Shown: positions 30,256 to 42,104, numbered from the stretch's first letter. The stretch is 64,000 nt of DNA from Nothopassalora personata (GCA_033816765.1 CM066287.1:3844001-3908000), one strand, 5' to 3'. The notes: generated by a model not told the origin, from the sequence alone. Numbers and translations are program-made.

Positions 30256-32157
30256 ATGACGTTGATGCAGCAGGCCAACGCCCATCGCTGGTGGAAAGAA
30301 GCAGTGGTGTATCAAATATATCCAGCATCATTCCTGCACACCGGGGCAGGAGCACAGCCAGGATGGGGCGATGTTCAAGGTATAACATCGAAGCTGGACT
30401 ACCTGAAGCACCTGGGAGGTAAGGGCGTTGTTGTTCATGTCGGGATCATGGCTAATGCTAATGCTCGGGACAGTGGATGTTGTTTGGACCTCACCCATCT
30501 ACATGTAGGTCGCACTCATAAAGGCTATGACTTGGACACGCTGACCGCAGTCATCCGCAGGTCTCCACAGGCCGACATGGGCTACGATATCAGCGACTAC
30601 AAGAACATCGACCCCAGATACGGCTCACTCGAGGATGTTGACAAGCTAATCGCTGGACTGAAGCAGCGAGGCATGAAGCTCATGATGGACCTGGTGGTGA
30701 ACCACACGAGTGAGCAGCACGCGTGGTTCTTGGACTCACGCTCTTCAAGGAACAGCAAGTATAGAGACTGGTACATCTGGAAAGACGCTAAGAAGAACGA
30801 TGCGGCAGAGCGTCAGCCGCCGAACAACTGGTCCCAAATCCTGGGCGATGCCAATTCTGCCTGGACATGGGACGAGGTAACCGAGCAGTACTACTTGTCC
30901 CTCTTCACGCCCGAGCAGCCTGACCTCAATTGGGAGAATCCAGAGGTCCGTGAGGCTGTCCACGATGTACTTCGCTTTTGGCTGGAGCGTGGCGCGAGCG
31001 GCTTCAGAATGGATGTCATCAACCTCATCTCCAAAGATCAGAACTTCCCCGATGCCGAGATCACGAACCCGAAGGCGCGGTATCAATCAGGCCATAAATT
31101 CTTCGCCAACGGTCCAAGGTTGCACGAGTTCCTCCAGGACATGAACCGGGAAGTGCTGTCCAAGTACGACTCGATGACCGTGGGTGAGATGCCGTACGTG
31201 TCCGATGAAGCAGAGATCCTGCGTGTCGTTGGCGAGGAACGGAAAGAACTGAATATGATATTCATCTTCGCGATTGTAGACATCGATAATGTCCCTGGCG
31301 GTCCGAGGTTCACTCTACACGATTGGAAGGTCGACGAGCTCAGGAACATCGTGTCGAAGTGGCAGAACGTCATGCGCGCGAATGGAGGATGGAACTCTGT
31401 CTTCATTGAAAATCATGACAACCCACGCTCAGTCTCTCGATATGTCAGCGATGCCTCTCAAGAATCACGGGAGCTCGGCGCAAAGCTCCTGGCCACCATG
31501 CAGACCACATTGAGCGGAACTTTGTACGTATACCAGGGCGAGGAAATCGGCATGGTCAACATACCGTCTTCCTGGTCGCCTGAGGAATATAAAGACATCG
31601 AATCCATCAATTACTGGAAGAAGATGAACCAACTCTACAAAGGTGATGAGAAGATGCTCAAGTTCGCCAAAGAAGTGCTGCAGAAGAAGGCAAGAGATCA
31701 TGCCCGGACGCCGGTTCAGTGGAATGACGAGGCCAATGCAGGATTCTGCCAAGATGGCATCACACCGTGGATGCGAGTTCACGATGATTACGAAACGATC
31801 AATGTCAAGGCACAGCGGGAGTCTAACGATCCCGGCAAGCTTTCAGTCTTGCAGCACTGGCGGCGTGCTCTCGAGAACAGGAAGAAGGAGAAGGATGTAT
31901 TTGTTTACGGCGACTTCAAACTGCTTGATGACAAGCACGAGACAATATTCGCGTATCGTCGGGCGAGTAAGGAGAAAGCTTTCGTGGTGGTCCTCAACTT
32001 CTCGGACAGGCAGGTCGACTGGCGTGTCCCGCGGGTTGCACCAATCCAGAAGTGGGTGGCTGGAAACTACACATCAGGAGCGCCAGAGCAGGACGTCAAG
32101 GCGGACATGATCCAACTGAAGCCATGGGAAGCCATCCTTGGCGTGGCCGCTTTGTAG
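30256..32157 (+). CDS. GH13 alpha-glucosidase / maltase
   Basis: Exons 30256-30418, 30474-30504 and 30561-32157 (introns of 55 and 56 bp) give 596 residues. All GH13 signature regions are present: DLVVNH (region I), GFRMDV with nucleophile Asp about residue 216 (II), GEMPYV with acid Glu about 274 (III) and ENHDN with Asp about 351 (IV). It opens with WWKEAVVYQIYPASF, typical of oligo-1,6-glucosidase/maltase-type enzymes, and has no signal peptide, so it is probably intracellular, hydrolysing maltose-like sugars after import. Without splicing the frame is also open but reads a non-homologous insert in place of the VDVVWTSPIY strand, so the introns are real. A start two codons later (ATG 30265) is possible. 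Confidence 0.92.
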   Translation: MTLMQQANAHRWWKEAVVYQIYPASFLHTGAGAQPGWGDVQGITSKLDYLKHLGGKGVVVHVGIMANANARDSGCCLDLTHLHVGRTHKGYDLDTLTAVIRRSPQADMGYDISDYKNIDPRYGSLEDVDKLIAGLKQRGMKLMMDLVVNHTSEQHAWFLDSRSSRNSKYRDWYIWKDAKKNDAAERQPPNNWSQILGDANSAWTWDEVTEQYYLSLFTPEQPDLNWENPEVREAVHDVLRFWLERGASGFRMDVINLISKDQNFPDAEITNPKARYQSGHKFFANGPRLHEFLQDMNREVLSKYDSMTVGEMPYVSDEAEILRVVGEERKELNMIFIFAIVDIDNVPGGPRFTLHDWKVDELRNIVSKWQNVMRANGGWNSVFIENHDNPRSVSRYVSDASQESRELGAKLLATMQTTLSGTLYVYQGEEIGMVNIPSSWSPEEYKDIESINYWKKMNQLYKGDEKMLKFAKEVLQKKARDHARTPVQWNDEANAGFCQDGITPWMRVHDDYETINVKAQRESNDPGKLSVLQHWRRALENRKKEKDVFVYGDFKLLDDKHETIFAYRRASKEKAFVVVLNFSDRQVDWRVPRVAPIQKWVAGNYTSGAPEQDVKADMIQLKPWEAILGVAAL

Positions 32158-32911
32158 GCCATCGCTCGCTCAGCTTCGCATTCCAAGGGTGTCTTTGGGT
32201 TTTCATGAACCAGTATCTGTGCTGCGTGACGTGGAGTTAGCCAAGGACGTCGATTCCACGACCTCGCTGGCTAGATCACAATATCACCTGCAATGCCTCG
32301 GCATTAGTGAAGTCGCGGAGGAGACACGTCTGCGAGGATGGATGATCTGAGTAGAGAATTTCCCGTATCGAATCCAATGTCATGCTGATACGGCGGCTCA
32401 TTTGCAAGGGCCCTTTGCGTGTCATCAGCTTCGGACAGGTAGGAACTCCGGAATGACGACGCAATTGAGGATATATGTATGACAATGCATCATGATCCTC
32501 GGTCCTTATTACGAACAAGTCAATAGATGAAGGCCTATCTGATCCAGGTAGATCATCCCGCGTGAGAGTTTTATTATCGAAGGCCAACTTTTTTTGTGGG
32601 CACAACAGCATTGTTTTCCCATCTCATACCCACATCCCCTTCGCATGGCACTTGTCATTTGCTCATAGCCCGGGTCTGGGGCGCTACATCCTGGGAGCGT
32701 GTGAGAGATGTCTGCCCGTCTCACCGACCGTCGACTGTCCGGACAAAGAACGGCGACGGCACCTTCACTTAGCACCAATTACGACGTACGCCGACGGCTG
32801 ACTCAATGAGTATATACCGGCCCACGCCTCCCTCTGCGGAGTGTCAGCCGCTTTCGTTGCTTTTCCCTATAGCACTGACTTTCTTTGGGCTTTGATTGTC
32901 TTGATATCGCC
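32158..32911. other. Intergenic, glucosidase 3' to F-box gene 5'
   Basis: About 750 bases with no recognised gene. A TATA-like TATATA lies at about 32811-32816, roughly 100 bases before the F-box gene start. Confidence 0.5.
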
Positions 32912-34396
32912 ATGTCCTGCGCACTAGAGCGCGTCAGCACGCGACAGGCGTCGAAAGCAGCGACGTGTCTGCCACTGGAGTTGCAGCAGCTGGTCTTCAG
33001 TCACCTCGACACCAAGTCCTTTTTCGCTGCCAGGAAAGTCTGCAAATACTGGACATTCGCGTCCACCGATGCCGTGCCTCTGGCGAAGCAACTGCGACGG
33101 CTTCCGATCCTGCCACCTGTCGATGCATCTGACGCAGATCCGGTGGAGCTCGAGAATCTGTTCGATGAAGCCGCACATACACTCATGATTGGTGTGAAGA
33201 CCGAGCAGGCAGAGGACGAGCGAGGCAGTCTTCCACGGCCAGCAGAGATGGGCTTTGCTATCTATCCGCGAGTGGTAGCGACGGGCAGTGGTGATAGGAC
33301 TGTGACACTCTCTGGCCGGGAAATAGCCTTGTTCGACACCAGCAGAGACGAGCCACAGTGCATATCTCGGAGACCACTGAACGACTTGAAAGAGACTGTT
33401 GGTCGCGGGTCCTGGCTGAAAGTGCAGTCAAACTCATACAGCGAGCTTGCACTGTCATCCGATGGACGTCTACTTGCTGTAGCACAGGAGCGAAGCATCC
33501 AAATATACGATCTATTAGCCGAGCCGGACAATCAGTACATAGGACAATCACAGTACATATCCTCTGCAACAGGACACTATATCTGCGGTCTCGACTTTGA
33601 ACAGCACAATCATGTCCTACGAGTACGCTTGAGTGGCAAGGGCACTGTTCTGTACTTGGGTACCCCTCCCGTTGCAGAGCAACCAGCGGGTAGTGCCACT
33701 ATAGAGCACTGGAAGAGCAAGTCTGGCCTCAAGCATACGTTCTTAGACTCTTCCCTGCTGTCAGTCCCGTGTGATTCGACCGATCCGAGTCAGATGGTAC
33801 GGATATCCGGCGTTCAGATCCTCAAGCCATTCGATAACGGATGGCTGTTTGCAGGCCAGCAGCATGGCGGCGGCGAGAGTAGCCATTATGTTCTTGGTCA
33901 CGTCAAGACAAGCTTGTTAGACAACACGGCAGGTTTGGCCGCCGAGTCAACGACGGTCAGCATCTTGGCTCGGCTTGAGAGCTATCTCAGCAGTTGGAAC
34001 TTTACATTAGGAGTTCCATCTGAGGGTGGTATAGGGGCTTTGGCGAGCATGCCTTCGGCCCATGAGCATCATCCTCGCTTTAGCATGAGTGCAGATAATG
34101 GCTTTCTCGCACTTGCCGAGAGGGATAAAAAAAGGATAAGGCCAGCACCTTCGACACAAATCTTTGTCTACCGGCTACCGAAGCAGCTCTCGAAGATGAG
34201 GGAAAAAGGCAATCGGGAACAGAGGACTGTCTTGGAAACGAATTTGAAGTGGACTGTACCTCGGATCCCATTGTGTCTGAGCACTTTACAAGGCGATGTT
34301 ACCGACTTGACTTGCCAAGCAATCGACCGCCGTACGACCTCGATTAGCGCAGCGACCGTGGACACTACCAGAACGTGGATGCTACACGAGATCTGA
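32912..34396 (+). CDS. F-box protein
   Basis: 494 residues from ATG 32912 (context CGCCATGTC); an in-frame ATG 27 bases upstream has poorer context. Residues about 20-60 fit an F-box (ATCLPLELQQLVFSHLD, then FFAARKVCKYW), the Skp1-binding motif of SCF ubiquitin ligases. The remainder shows scattered Trp/Gly/Asp strands that could be an irregular beta-propeller, but no clear WD repeat. Substrate unknown. No intron needed. Confidence 0.8.
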   Translation: MSCALERVSTRQASKAATCLPLELQQLVFSHLDTKSFFAARKVCKYWTFASTDAVPLAKQLRRLPILPPVDASDADPVELENLFDEAAHTLMIGVKTEQAEDERGSLPRPAEMGFAIYPRVVATGSGDRTVTLSGREIALFDTSRDEPQCISRRPLNDLKETVGRGSWLKVQSNSYSELALSSDGRLLAVAQERSIQIYDLLAEPDNQYIGQSQYISSATGHYICGLDFEQHNHVLRVRLSGKGTVLYLGTPPVAEQPAGSATIEHWKSKSGLKHTFLDSSLLSVPCDSTDPSQMVRISGVQILKPFDNGWLFAGQQHGGGESSHYVLGHVKTSLLDNTAGLAAESTTVSILARLESYLSSWNFTLGVPSEGGIGALASMPSAHEHHPRFSMSADNGFLALAERDKKRIRPAPSTQIFVYRLPKQLSKMREKGNREQRTVLETNLKWTVPRIPLCLSTLQGDVTDLTCQAIDRRTTSISAATVDTTRTWMLHEI

Positions 34397-35839
34397 GCAG
34401 CTTGAAATGACGTACAACAAGGCTGGACGTACTGCGATGGGAGTTCTTTGGCTTCGTTGTAGAAACCCCGATCAAATTGCAGCTTTATCTTCGCATCATG
34501 CTCATGGTCGAGTGAATAATTGCTCGTACTATTGCACGACCTTCAAGGGTGGGCAACCAGGGAAGTGGCCAGGATGCAAGGCTTCAATGGAGTTGTGATG
34601 ATTGCTACGGAGCAATACCGTAGCGTCACAATCGCTTGAGAACGGGAAAGAATGGAAGCGCGCGACTCGTCGCAATACTCACACATTCGACGCTGCTTGA
34701 CGAAGTTTGCACAAAGGTTGATGCTTCGCGTCTTTCAGCCAACCTGCCTTGCACGGCTGCGACCTACGGCAAACAGGCCTGAGAGATATCGGAGCGCAAG
34801 TCGTTCGCATTGGGAAAAAGCAAGAAAAAGCCTAATGATTGTTCAAGGTATACGACCAGACCAGCATCCATGGATGTCAAATGTCTGTGTCGAGCGAAAC
34901 CGCTTTTTTTTCAGACCTGTCAAACTCTCCACAGTGGCGGCTCGTCGGAACATGAATTGTGATTGACAGGGAGCTCATCATGTCCAGTATAGATGGCGCG
35001 ACCCATGGAGCTCTAGACGTCGCCGGGAGCCGTACGCCGAAACAAAATACTGCAGTAGTAGGCCTGTCACGCCGGGAAGTAATGTGTCCGCAAGGACCGC
35101 AACGCGCGACAGGTTTCGTAATAGTCGACGATTGCGAGGGGTGGCTGTGCCCAACGCTATTTCATGAGCGGACGAAGCAGGATCGCTGCATCGAAACATC
35201 CTTTTGGCACGGTCGACCCGCCGCGCGGCTTCGCGTGGAAAGCGTGTCCGGACGGCGGCAGTGCGGTATTCCTTGAGGCTTTGTGCACAAAGGACTGAAC
35301 GGCCTCCATCGACAAATTGTGCGAGCATTGAAGCTACTGCCGACGAGACAAGACTTGTGAGGCATATCACGCGCGCAAGACTTCTAATACTGTACTCTAC
35401 GACGTTGATCAGAGGTCGAAATAGAGTGATGATGTTGGAGAGGCTAGGTCGTAAGCCACAGTAATGATGCATGCTCACTCTTGGCGCGCGATGCAGGTAT
35501 GCCTCATTTGGTACTTGTTTCGGCCCCTGTTCGGAGACAGCGGAGAACCTCAATGTCAGGGCTGCCACATGAGCATGTTGTATTCGGAGCTTGTTGGGTT
35601 TCAACTCGCGGTGAAGGGAAGAGTTATTCCCATGGAAGCTGCTGTTTGGAAACAGCGTCGAGAAGTGCGCCGGGATATGCGACCGTAATCGTTCAGACAA
35701 GTGTGCCTGCACTGTAGCAACGATTCAGAGGGGTGAGAACAGAGGATAGATAAGCATCGCGAAAGGAACTTATTTGCCCTAGTTGGGCACAGATAGTCGT
35801 ACAGTCGTTACCCAACGATCGCTCCTCCAGATTCCAGCG
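34397..35839. other. Intergenic region, no recognised gene
   Basis: About 1.4 kb between the convergent F-box and CIA30-like genes. The longest frame is 244 codons on the minus strand (34978-35712), Arg/Ser/Leu-rich and without recognisable domains or splice logic, so it is not called. T-rich and A-rich patches near 34815-34912 may belong to 3' ends. Confidence 0.5.
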
Positions 35840-37020
35840 CTAATGGCATGATAGGCCACTGAAGTAGTACATCGCTGTCAAACCGATGGCCCCGAGCAGA
35901 AGGTAAGCGATCCTACGACGTCGGTCCAATGCTATCTGCTTGAACGTTCAGTACACGCGATCCTCAACAAGGGGAGAGGAAAAGTACTCACGCGTGTTGG
36001 AGCTAGATCCCCCGGGACCTGTCGCTGATCTGCAGCCTCACCGACGGTCACCGAGCCCTTTTCCAGTGTACTAGCGTCCACAAGGGAATACGCCACGGAT
36101 GGAGTCTCTTTTAGTGCTATGATCGAGCGCATTGAAAGCGAGAAGTCACCACTTTGAGAGCCGAAGAAGCTGTGCCTGTGTTAGCTAGCGTCGCATGCAA
36201 GAGCGACGAAGGCTTCTTCACCTTCTCATCATGATGCTCAGGCGCTTGATCTTCTTCAAGTTGACGGGCTTGGCATCTTTCTTCAGCTTACCGCGGTAAG
36301 TTGCATTGAAGCTGTCCCACGGAATGAAGATTTTGCGGTCTGTTGTATGCCCGGGCTCCGCCTGCGGTGGCAGTTCAAAATCGCACTCGTAAGATATCGT
36401 TGACTGCTCCCGACCGGTATCTGGATCTCGAGGAAGGAGCTCATCCTTCAAGTTGAGCGTATATCGCTTCTGCAAATGGGCGTCAATCAATCGAGTCCTT
36501 TCAAACAAACTGTCGTGACATGCGTACCTTGTCGCCTTTGGAAACCACTATCTGCAACCCAGCGTAGTCGCTGAGATCCCACTCGCGATCGTCACCTGTC
36601 GTCCGCTGGCTGACAATTTATCAGCCTAGCGGACAAACATTTGTGATGGCAGCGAGCCATTTCTCTGTCAGGTACCACCTACCTTGCAAATCCGGCTCCT
36701 CCAAGCGTTTCGATGTCCAAGTTGCCATGGAAGCGGCCGACTTTGTCCGAGCACTCAAGATGGGACTGTAGGGTTTACGTGTGTAAGTCGCACTCGCACA
36801 AAACAGCTCGAAAAGCTGCAAGACTTGGTCCCGGGACCTACTTGAGAATTGCCGCCACGTACACGGTCGTCGGAGGCAGTCCAGTCGTCTGCTTCCCACG
36901 TTCTACAACGATATCAGCGAGATGACCTGTCGGCTCTGCTGATCACATGCTTGCTCACTTGTCACCTCCGAAGAGCGTGTACTGCTTTCGGCCGCCGTGG
37001 CGATCGATGGTGTGCGCCAT
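35840..37020 (-). CDS. CIA30-domain protein with C-terminal membrane tail
   Basis: Seven exons with canonical GT-AG introns of 52-76 bp: 36959-37020, 36842-36902, 36683-36765, 36528-36609, 36222-36469, 35992-36169 and 35840-35935. They sum to 810 bases (269 residues). The body is the CIA30 fold (NADH:ubiquinone oxidoreductase intermediate-associated protein 30 family): ADDWTASDDRVRGGNSQSHL near the start, GGAGFASQRT, WDLSDYAGLQIVV, and FIPWDSFNATYRG followed by a Lys-rich loop. The founding family member assists complex I assembly. This version lacks an evident mitochondrial leader and ends in RRRR plus a hydrophobic segment (IAYLLLGAIGLTAMYYF), suggesting a tail-anchored protein. The localisation is inference. 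Confidence 0.85.
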
Positions 37021-38099
37021 GTTGTTGACGTTGCTGATGAAGCAATGATGCCCAGAAGGATCTCACATCATGTTTCCTTCCTCTCAGCCACGTTCGGTAC
37101 GCAAGCTTTTGGCAAGCCAAGCCAAGCCAAACAATTTGACCCCTCCTCTCCCCTCTTCTCAGATGAGCGCTCGAGGGAGTGCAATAGACTTAGCGATGAA
37201 CCGAAAAGGTGTGGAAAAGCGAGGCGAGACGGACTCCGTGCCCCGGCCGTCGAGAATGTGCCCTCGATTGCGTCTATCTAGCCTACTACATATTCAAGAA
37301 TTGCAGTACAGTATGAAGATTGATTGCGATGCTTGCGGAGATCAGCGATTGCATGTCGATCACGTGCAACGGGCACGTGCACGTCCACTGCGTCTGCCGA
37401 GTGGGTCCAGAGTTGATGCTTTTAGTGCGACCTCATGTGTATCCTGTGTGCAGTCCGAGATGAGGGACGCGCGGGAACGGAAGTGTGCGTGTCTCGCAAA
37501 CGCTTGTGACAGAGTTTCGGTGATAGCACCAAAGTCCATGCATCTGCACCGCAGTTGGTCAACGCCTATGCCTGTAATGGCAAAGCCGCTGAACGAGAGA
37601 CATCCCGTCACCGGAATACGCGGCCGAGAGAACGATGGAGGAACGAACGCGTAAGTGCCGGACCCATGGACGGCGTGCAATGCTCGTTCGTCTGCTATAC
37701 AGTAGGCAGAAAGTCTCGACTCCGCCACCGCGTCAGATAGCTACTATGAGCTACCGCGCAGCAGGTGGCATGTCCACCACCCACACGGCCCAGAAGGCTC
37801 GCTATTTAATTTCACACTTCCTCCCGTTGATCCCATCTAATCCGTCTCCCTGACAGAGGCCTGAACTCCAGCGCTGAAAACCGTACAACAAAAAGATCAA
37901 AAATCAAATCGCTAATCGAACGAGTGATTCTCCCGCGTGATAACATTTCGATAGCACAGCCGATTTACACTCGTTCGTAGATGGATAGTGGTGGAGTGCT
38001 GCTGCGAGGCGAGCCTGGCGTTCGCGGACAGTCTGGAGGAGATCCGCCTTGCCAGTGCTCCGAAGACGAGTCCGAAAGTGGTGGTGTCTGGCCTTGCTG
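37021..38099. other. Intergenic between CIA30-like gene 5' end and bZIP gene 3' end
   Basis: About 1.1 kb. It contains two CACGTG E-box palindromes close together (37361-37366, 37374-37379) with a further ACGT beside them, in the upstream region of the CIA30-like gene. Plus-strand frames of up to 194 codons (37070-37654) have no recognisable features. Confidence 0.5.
37361..37379. promoter_or_regulatory. Paired CACGTG E-box motifs
   Basis: CACGTG twice, 13 bases start to start, followed by CACGT. Such palindromes bind bHLH or bZIP factors. The site is about 340 bases upstream of the CIA30-like start codon. The function is inferred from motif only. Confidence 0.35.
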
Positions 38100-38968
38100 T
38101 CAGCCCCTGCGCGTAGGGAAAGTCTGACTCCGTGGGTACGAGGCTGGTGGGTGTCTATGGTGCGTACTCACATAAGGAGGGATATCTTGATGCGACGGCG
38201 TCTCATTGATTGCAGCATAAGACATGCTGAACGGGTTGATCTCATCATCACCGTAGAACTCCTGCTTGATGGGCGGTGAAGTCATGCTCGGGACAGCGTA
38301 TGTCTGCTGCATGCCGATCGAGTACTGCTGATAGATGGACATATCGGCAGCACTGGGTGGAACCGCGCAATAGGATGCCGGGTTCTGGTATGTTGAGTAG
38401 CTCATGGTTTCCGTAGATGGCATGGACGCGTACGAGAACGGTGGAGGCGAGGTCGACAGTTGTCGTGTGTATTGTTGGGAGAACATCGATCGATCATCGG
38501 ACGGCAGCACATACTGCTGTGTGAGGACTTCTGGAGTCCGTTCCCGGCTGATCCTACTGCTGTTCGATCGTTGACGCTGGCCAGCGCCTCGAGTATGAGA
38601 CGGCGATAGGCTTTCTGATTGAGGCAGCTCCTCATTTGTCTGCTCTGGAGACGCTGAGCTGGAGCCTGCTCTTCTCTCGAGGTCTTCTAGTCGCTTCTTC
38701 AGCTTCTTGCCTGTGGTGGGAGTCAGAAGCGAGCATAAAGGGTCGACAGCCACCGAAGCTTACGATAGTTCCGCTGAGCAATGCGGTTCTGTATCCTTCG
38801 TCGCTCGGCAAGGTCTGAGATCTTGGTCCAGTCTTCATTGGGATTGGCACTGGCGCTGAATGCACTGCTGGTGCTGTGTGCTGTCGGGTAGTGCTTCTGC
38901 GGAGGAGCAGCCGCGTATTGCGGATAGGTATAACTCGAGTGGCGCTGCATGGTAGATGCGTCGTACAT
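38100..38968 (-). CDS. bZIP transcription factor
   Basis: Exons 38764-38968 and 38100-38710 around a canonical 53-bp intron (38711-38763) placed inside the basic region, a common bZIP intron position. The joined basic region and zipper start read DLAERRRIQNRIAQRNYR then KKLKKRLEDLERR, an N-x7-R DNA-binding signature. Total 271 residues. The rest is Ser/Pro/Gln/Tyr-rich, typical of an activation region. The start ATG 38968 (MYDAST) is chosen; an intron acceptor just upstream leaves a further 5' exon possible. Near the 3' end a GTGAGT at 38166-38171 may mark another intron, so the last 23 residues are uncertain. The target genes are unknown. Confidence 0.85.
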
Positions 38969-41900
38969 GCGGAACAGCTGGGTGCAAAGGGTCGAGACAG
39001 GTGATGGAAGGGTTAGTCCAGACTGTTATAGAGATGTAGGCACAGCAGGGCAACCGCTGAGGGACACCTAGGCTCCATATATCAGGTCACCTAGAGGCAT
39101 AAGGATCTCGGCGGATAGGATCCCTGCACAGGCTGCTGGGCTTTGGCCATGTGTCTGCTGCGGCCTGCCGCGCTTTCGGATCCCTGCCGCGTTGCTACTA
39201 TATCGTATACGGATGGACTGCTTGCGAGGCGCGGCGTCCGCTCTGAGCGCACCGTTGGACACTGCTCGGAAGGCTTGCATGCATAGCGCATGCGCTGTTA
39301 TAAGCAAGCGAGCTATGGAGCAAGTCACTGAAACCCCCCCGCCTTGTCCACAGCAGGGCTGAGAGGTGGGTGACCAAGCTCAAGGGAGCCAGCTCGTCGT
39401 TCGCGCGGAGCACTCGACGCGATTACAAAGGCCGGACGAGAATAAACGCAGGCAGAAGTCGTGGTCGCTTCTTCGCTGCCAAGGGCATCCTGTGAGTCGG
39501 TGAAAACAACGTCATTTGGCGCCATCCCTACCTTCCCCCGTGCCCTTGACGAAGATCCGGAGATTGAGATTCCGCTTCCACTGCCTGCTCGTGCGAGTGT
39601 TGTACAGTACTTGTGCCAGCGGTGTTGCCGGATGCCGTGGATGGTGATAGACCCCAGATAATGAGATCGTGGAGCGGGCCTCGACGTGAGGAGTCTGCCG
39701 TTCGGTCTGATCAGTCAACTGCGAACGGCGTGCGGCCGCGTGGCTGGTTGCCCACAGGCTACATGTAGCAGAGCCATGTTGTGTTGTGCCGCAGCCACCT
39801 CGCGGACACAGGCACCCCGTCCACGTCGCCGCCCAGCTTCCCATGCGTTCAGAGCGGAATGGGCACAGTGCAGGAGGAGTAGTCGTAGGACGCCTTTGCT
39901 AGAAACACCGACCCGTCCTGCTGAACGAAGCCTACGCGCACGAGTGCACTTCCGACGACGATGGGCGCCTGATTGCCCAGACTTCGCACCTTCGCGTTCT
40001 GCTGCATGTGCCCTGGCTTCCCCCGCTGCACGCCTGGCGACACACCGCTCGTGCGCAGTCTTGATCCTCTTCTCATGATTCCAGTCGTCGCCATGCACAA
40101 GCGCGTATGCCGTCGAAGGAGCCGTACACCCTTGCTGCTGCCGGGCGGTCAGCCCTACGAGACCGTCGCGATCAGTTTGCAGGTCAGCACGACAAAAGGG
40201 ACACGGCGGCAAGGAGCGTTTGTCAGCAGCCAAAAGCGTCATAAGTCCTGAACCTCGGCTACTGCCGGTCGATCACGTTCAGCAGCACGAACAAGCATTG
40301 CGAGTGGAGTTTAGTGGGCGGCAGCCCTATGCTGAGTGTCAGAACCAAAAGAACAAGGTGCTCACTTTTGGCGCTCTGACCAGCCGTATGCCACGTGGAA
40401 ACGCCCCCGATGCGATGGCATAGGATGGTGGGACGACTTTACCATGAGTCCTCTTACAAAGCAACACGGCGTCTGCCAACTCGCACTTCTGCTGGTGGCC
40501 AAACATCGCTGGTACCATCATGCTGCCTGCCATGTGTCCCGACGGTACCAGATTGGAGTCCCAACCCGGATCCTGCTAGGAGTGCCGCACTGGAAGCCCT
40601 ATCCTGCCTATTCTTTTGGCAAGCGGTGGATGCACAAAAAGCTCAGCCGCACTGCTGCTCTGAAAACATTCCTACATTTAGCCAAAATAGGGCTTCAACA
40701 GCGAGGGGTAGCAGTCGCGATTGCTAAAACGATCAGCGAGATTGCTAAGTCCGTCACAGTCCTTGCTGTCGTGATGAAGTACGGTAGGTAGCTCGCATGC
40801 AGCGGAAAGGCGTCTCGAAGATTCCTTACATCGACACGCGAGAAGAGGGCAAGCTGAGGTCTTGAAACTCAATGGCTCGATGTGCTGCTGTTCAAAATGT
40901 GGATCTTGTTTTGTCAACTGCTTGCACGACAGCGGTATTTACGCGAGAGTTCCCTACCGCGTCCCTATCCAGCTGATTGGACATTCCCAAAGGAAGATCG
41001 GCCTCTCCGCGCGGTTGTGACACCAGCAGCCAGCACATCGGGTCTTTATCACGTTGAAGGCAAGGATGGCGGAGCAGGCGTTTTGCTGGGGCTGAAACCG
41101 TACAGCGAATATCATTGTCCACCGACTAACAAGACAATGACAGATTCAGCCGAGGAGCGAAAGCCTAGTCTAGCTAGCATGTGCAGAAGGCCCAAAAAGG
41201 CAGCGATGGACCTGCAGACTTGCAGATGAATCGCCCATGTCGCTTCCCCACGAGCTCTGGGAGATAGGGATATACCACTCTCATGTGCGCGAAGCTGAGG
41301 TAAAGCTGATAGGCCTGCAAACAGAGATCTGGCGCCGACCTTGATGCCACATTGTGCCGTTTGCGATGTGCGACAGCAAGAGCGCCGGCCCTGCAGCTCC
41401 GGGCTGGGCTCATCCGTCTTGGATACCTGCAGGAGCATTACCGTGCTTCGGCCAGACCCTTCGGTGTGTATAATCACCTGCTCACGAGAGGTAGCACCGG
41501 TTCGCGTTTGGCATAAAATCCGGGGCGTTCGTGACTGATCGGCTACCGTTCTCTGCATCCTCGAAAATGGCCATGTACGTTACGGCAAGTATTCTTCGTA
41601 AAGCACCGACAAGAAAGCCAAGTTCGTGTCCCCGATGCGAGTTCGTGGTCGTATCAAACCCCTTTTCAGACAGAACCAATGCAACTCGCAAGATTGCCCC
41701 GAGCAGATGTCCCATCGGGGGGTTCTGATGTAGCGCACACCGATAGCTAAGCATCTATACTTGGTATTAGCAACAACGTGACACAATACGAAACAGCTGA
41801 CAGCTGTTGTTCGTATAGCTTTATGTGAAAGTGGCCGGCCTTAAGCTGACCAAGAAGAACCAGCTGATGGAAGACTGTGCCCCTGGGACCTGAAGGTTAT

Positions 41901-42104
41901 CGCATGGCGCTCGACATGGATGATCGTGGGTTTGCAAAATGTGTGCAATGGATGTCAAGAATCCGAGACGCTTTAGTGCGCATTAGTGTTTCATTCATTG
42001 ACATCATCGCAAGGTATCGTTAGCAATCCTTCACGTCGTTCTAACACTTGCGCGAAGTTCTGTATGTCCTCTGTTGTTCAATCCTCAGCCCTGATTCAAC
42101 GGCT
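38969..42104. other. Long upstream region of the bZIP gene, no recognised gene
   Basis: 3.1 kb, the longest non-transposon gap in the window. Frames on both strands reach 151-175 codons (for example 40336-40791 plus, 39715-40242 minus), but none shows a domain, a signal peptide or splice-linked partners. Base composition is ordinary with no RIP pattern. A long leader, upstream ORFs or a non-coding RNA for the bZIP gene would fit but are not shown. Confidence 0.5.

Noticed and set aside
34978..35712. 244-codon minus-strand frame
   Set aside because: No recognisable domain, signal peptide or splice partner; Arg/Ser-rich composition typical of a chance frame in GC-balanced DNA.
39715..40242. 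175-codon minus-strand frame in the bZIP upstream region
   Set aside because: No domain or conserved motif, competing frames of similar length on the other strand.
40336..40791. 151-codon plus-strand frame in the bZIP upstream region
   Set aside because: No recognisable features; composition not clearly protein-like.
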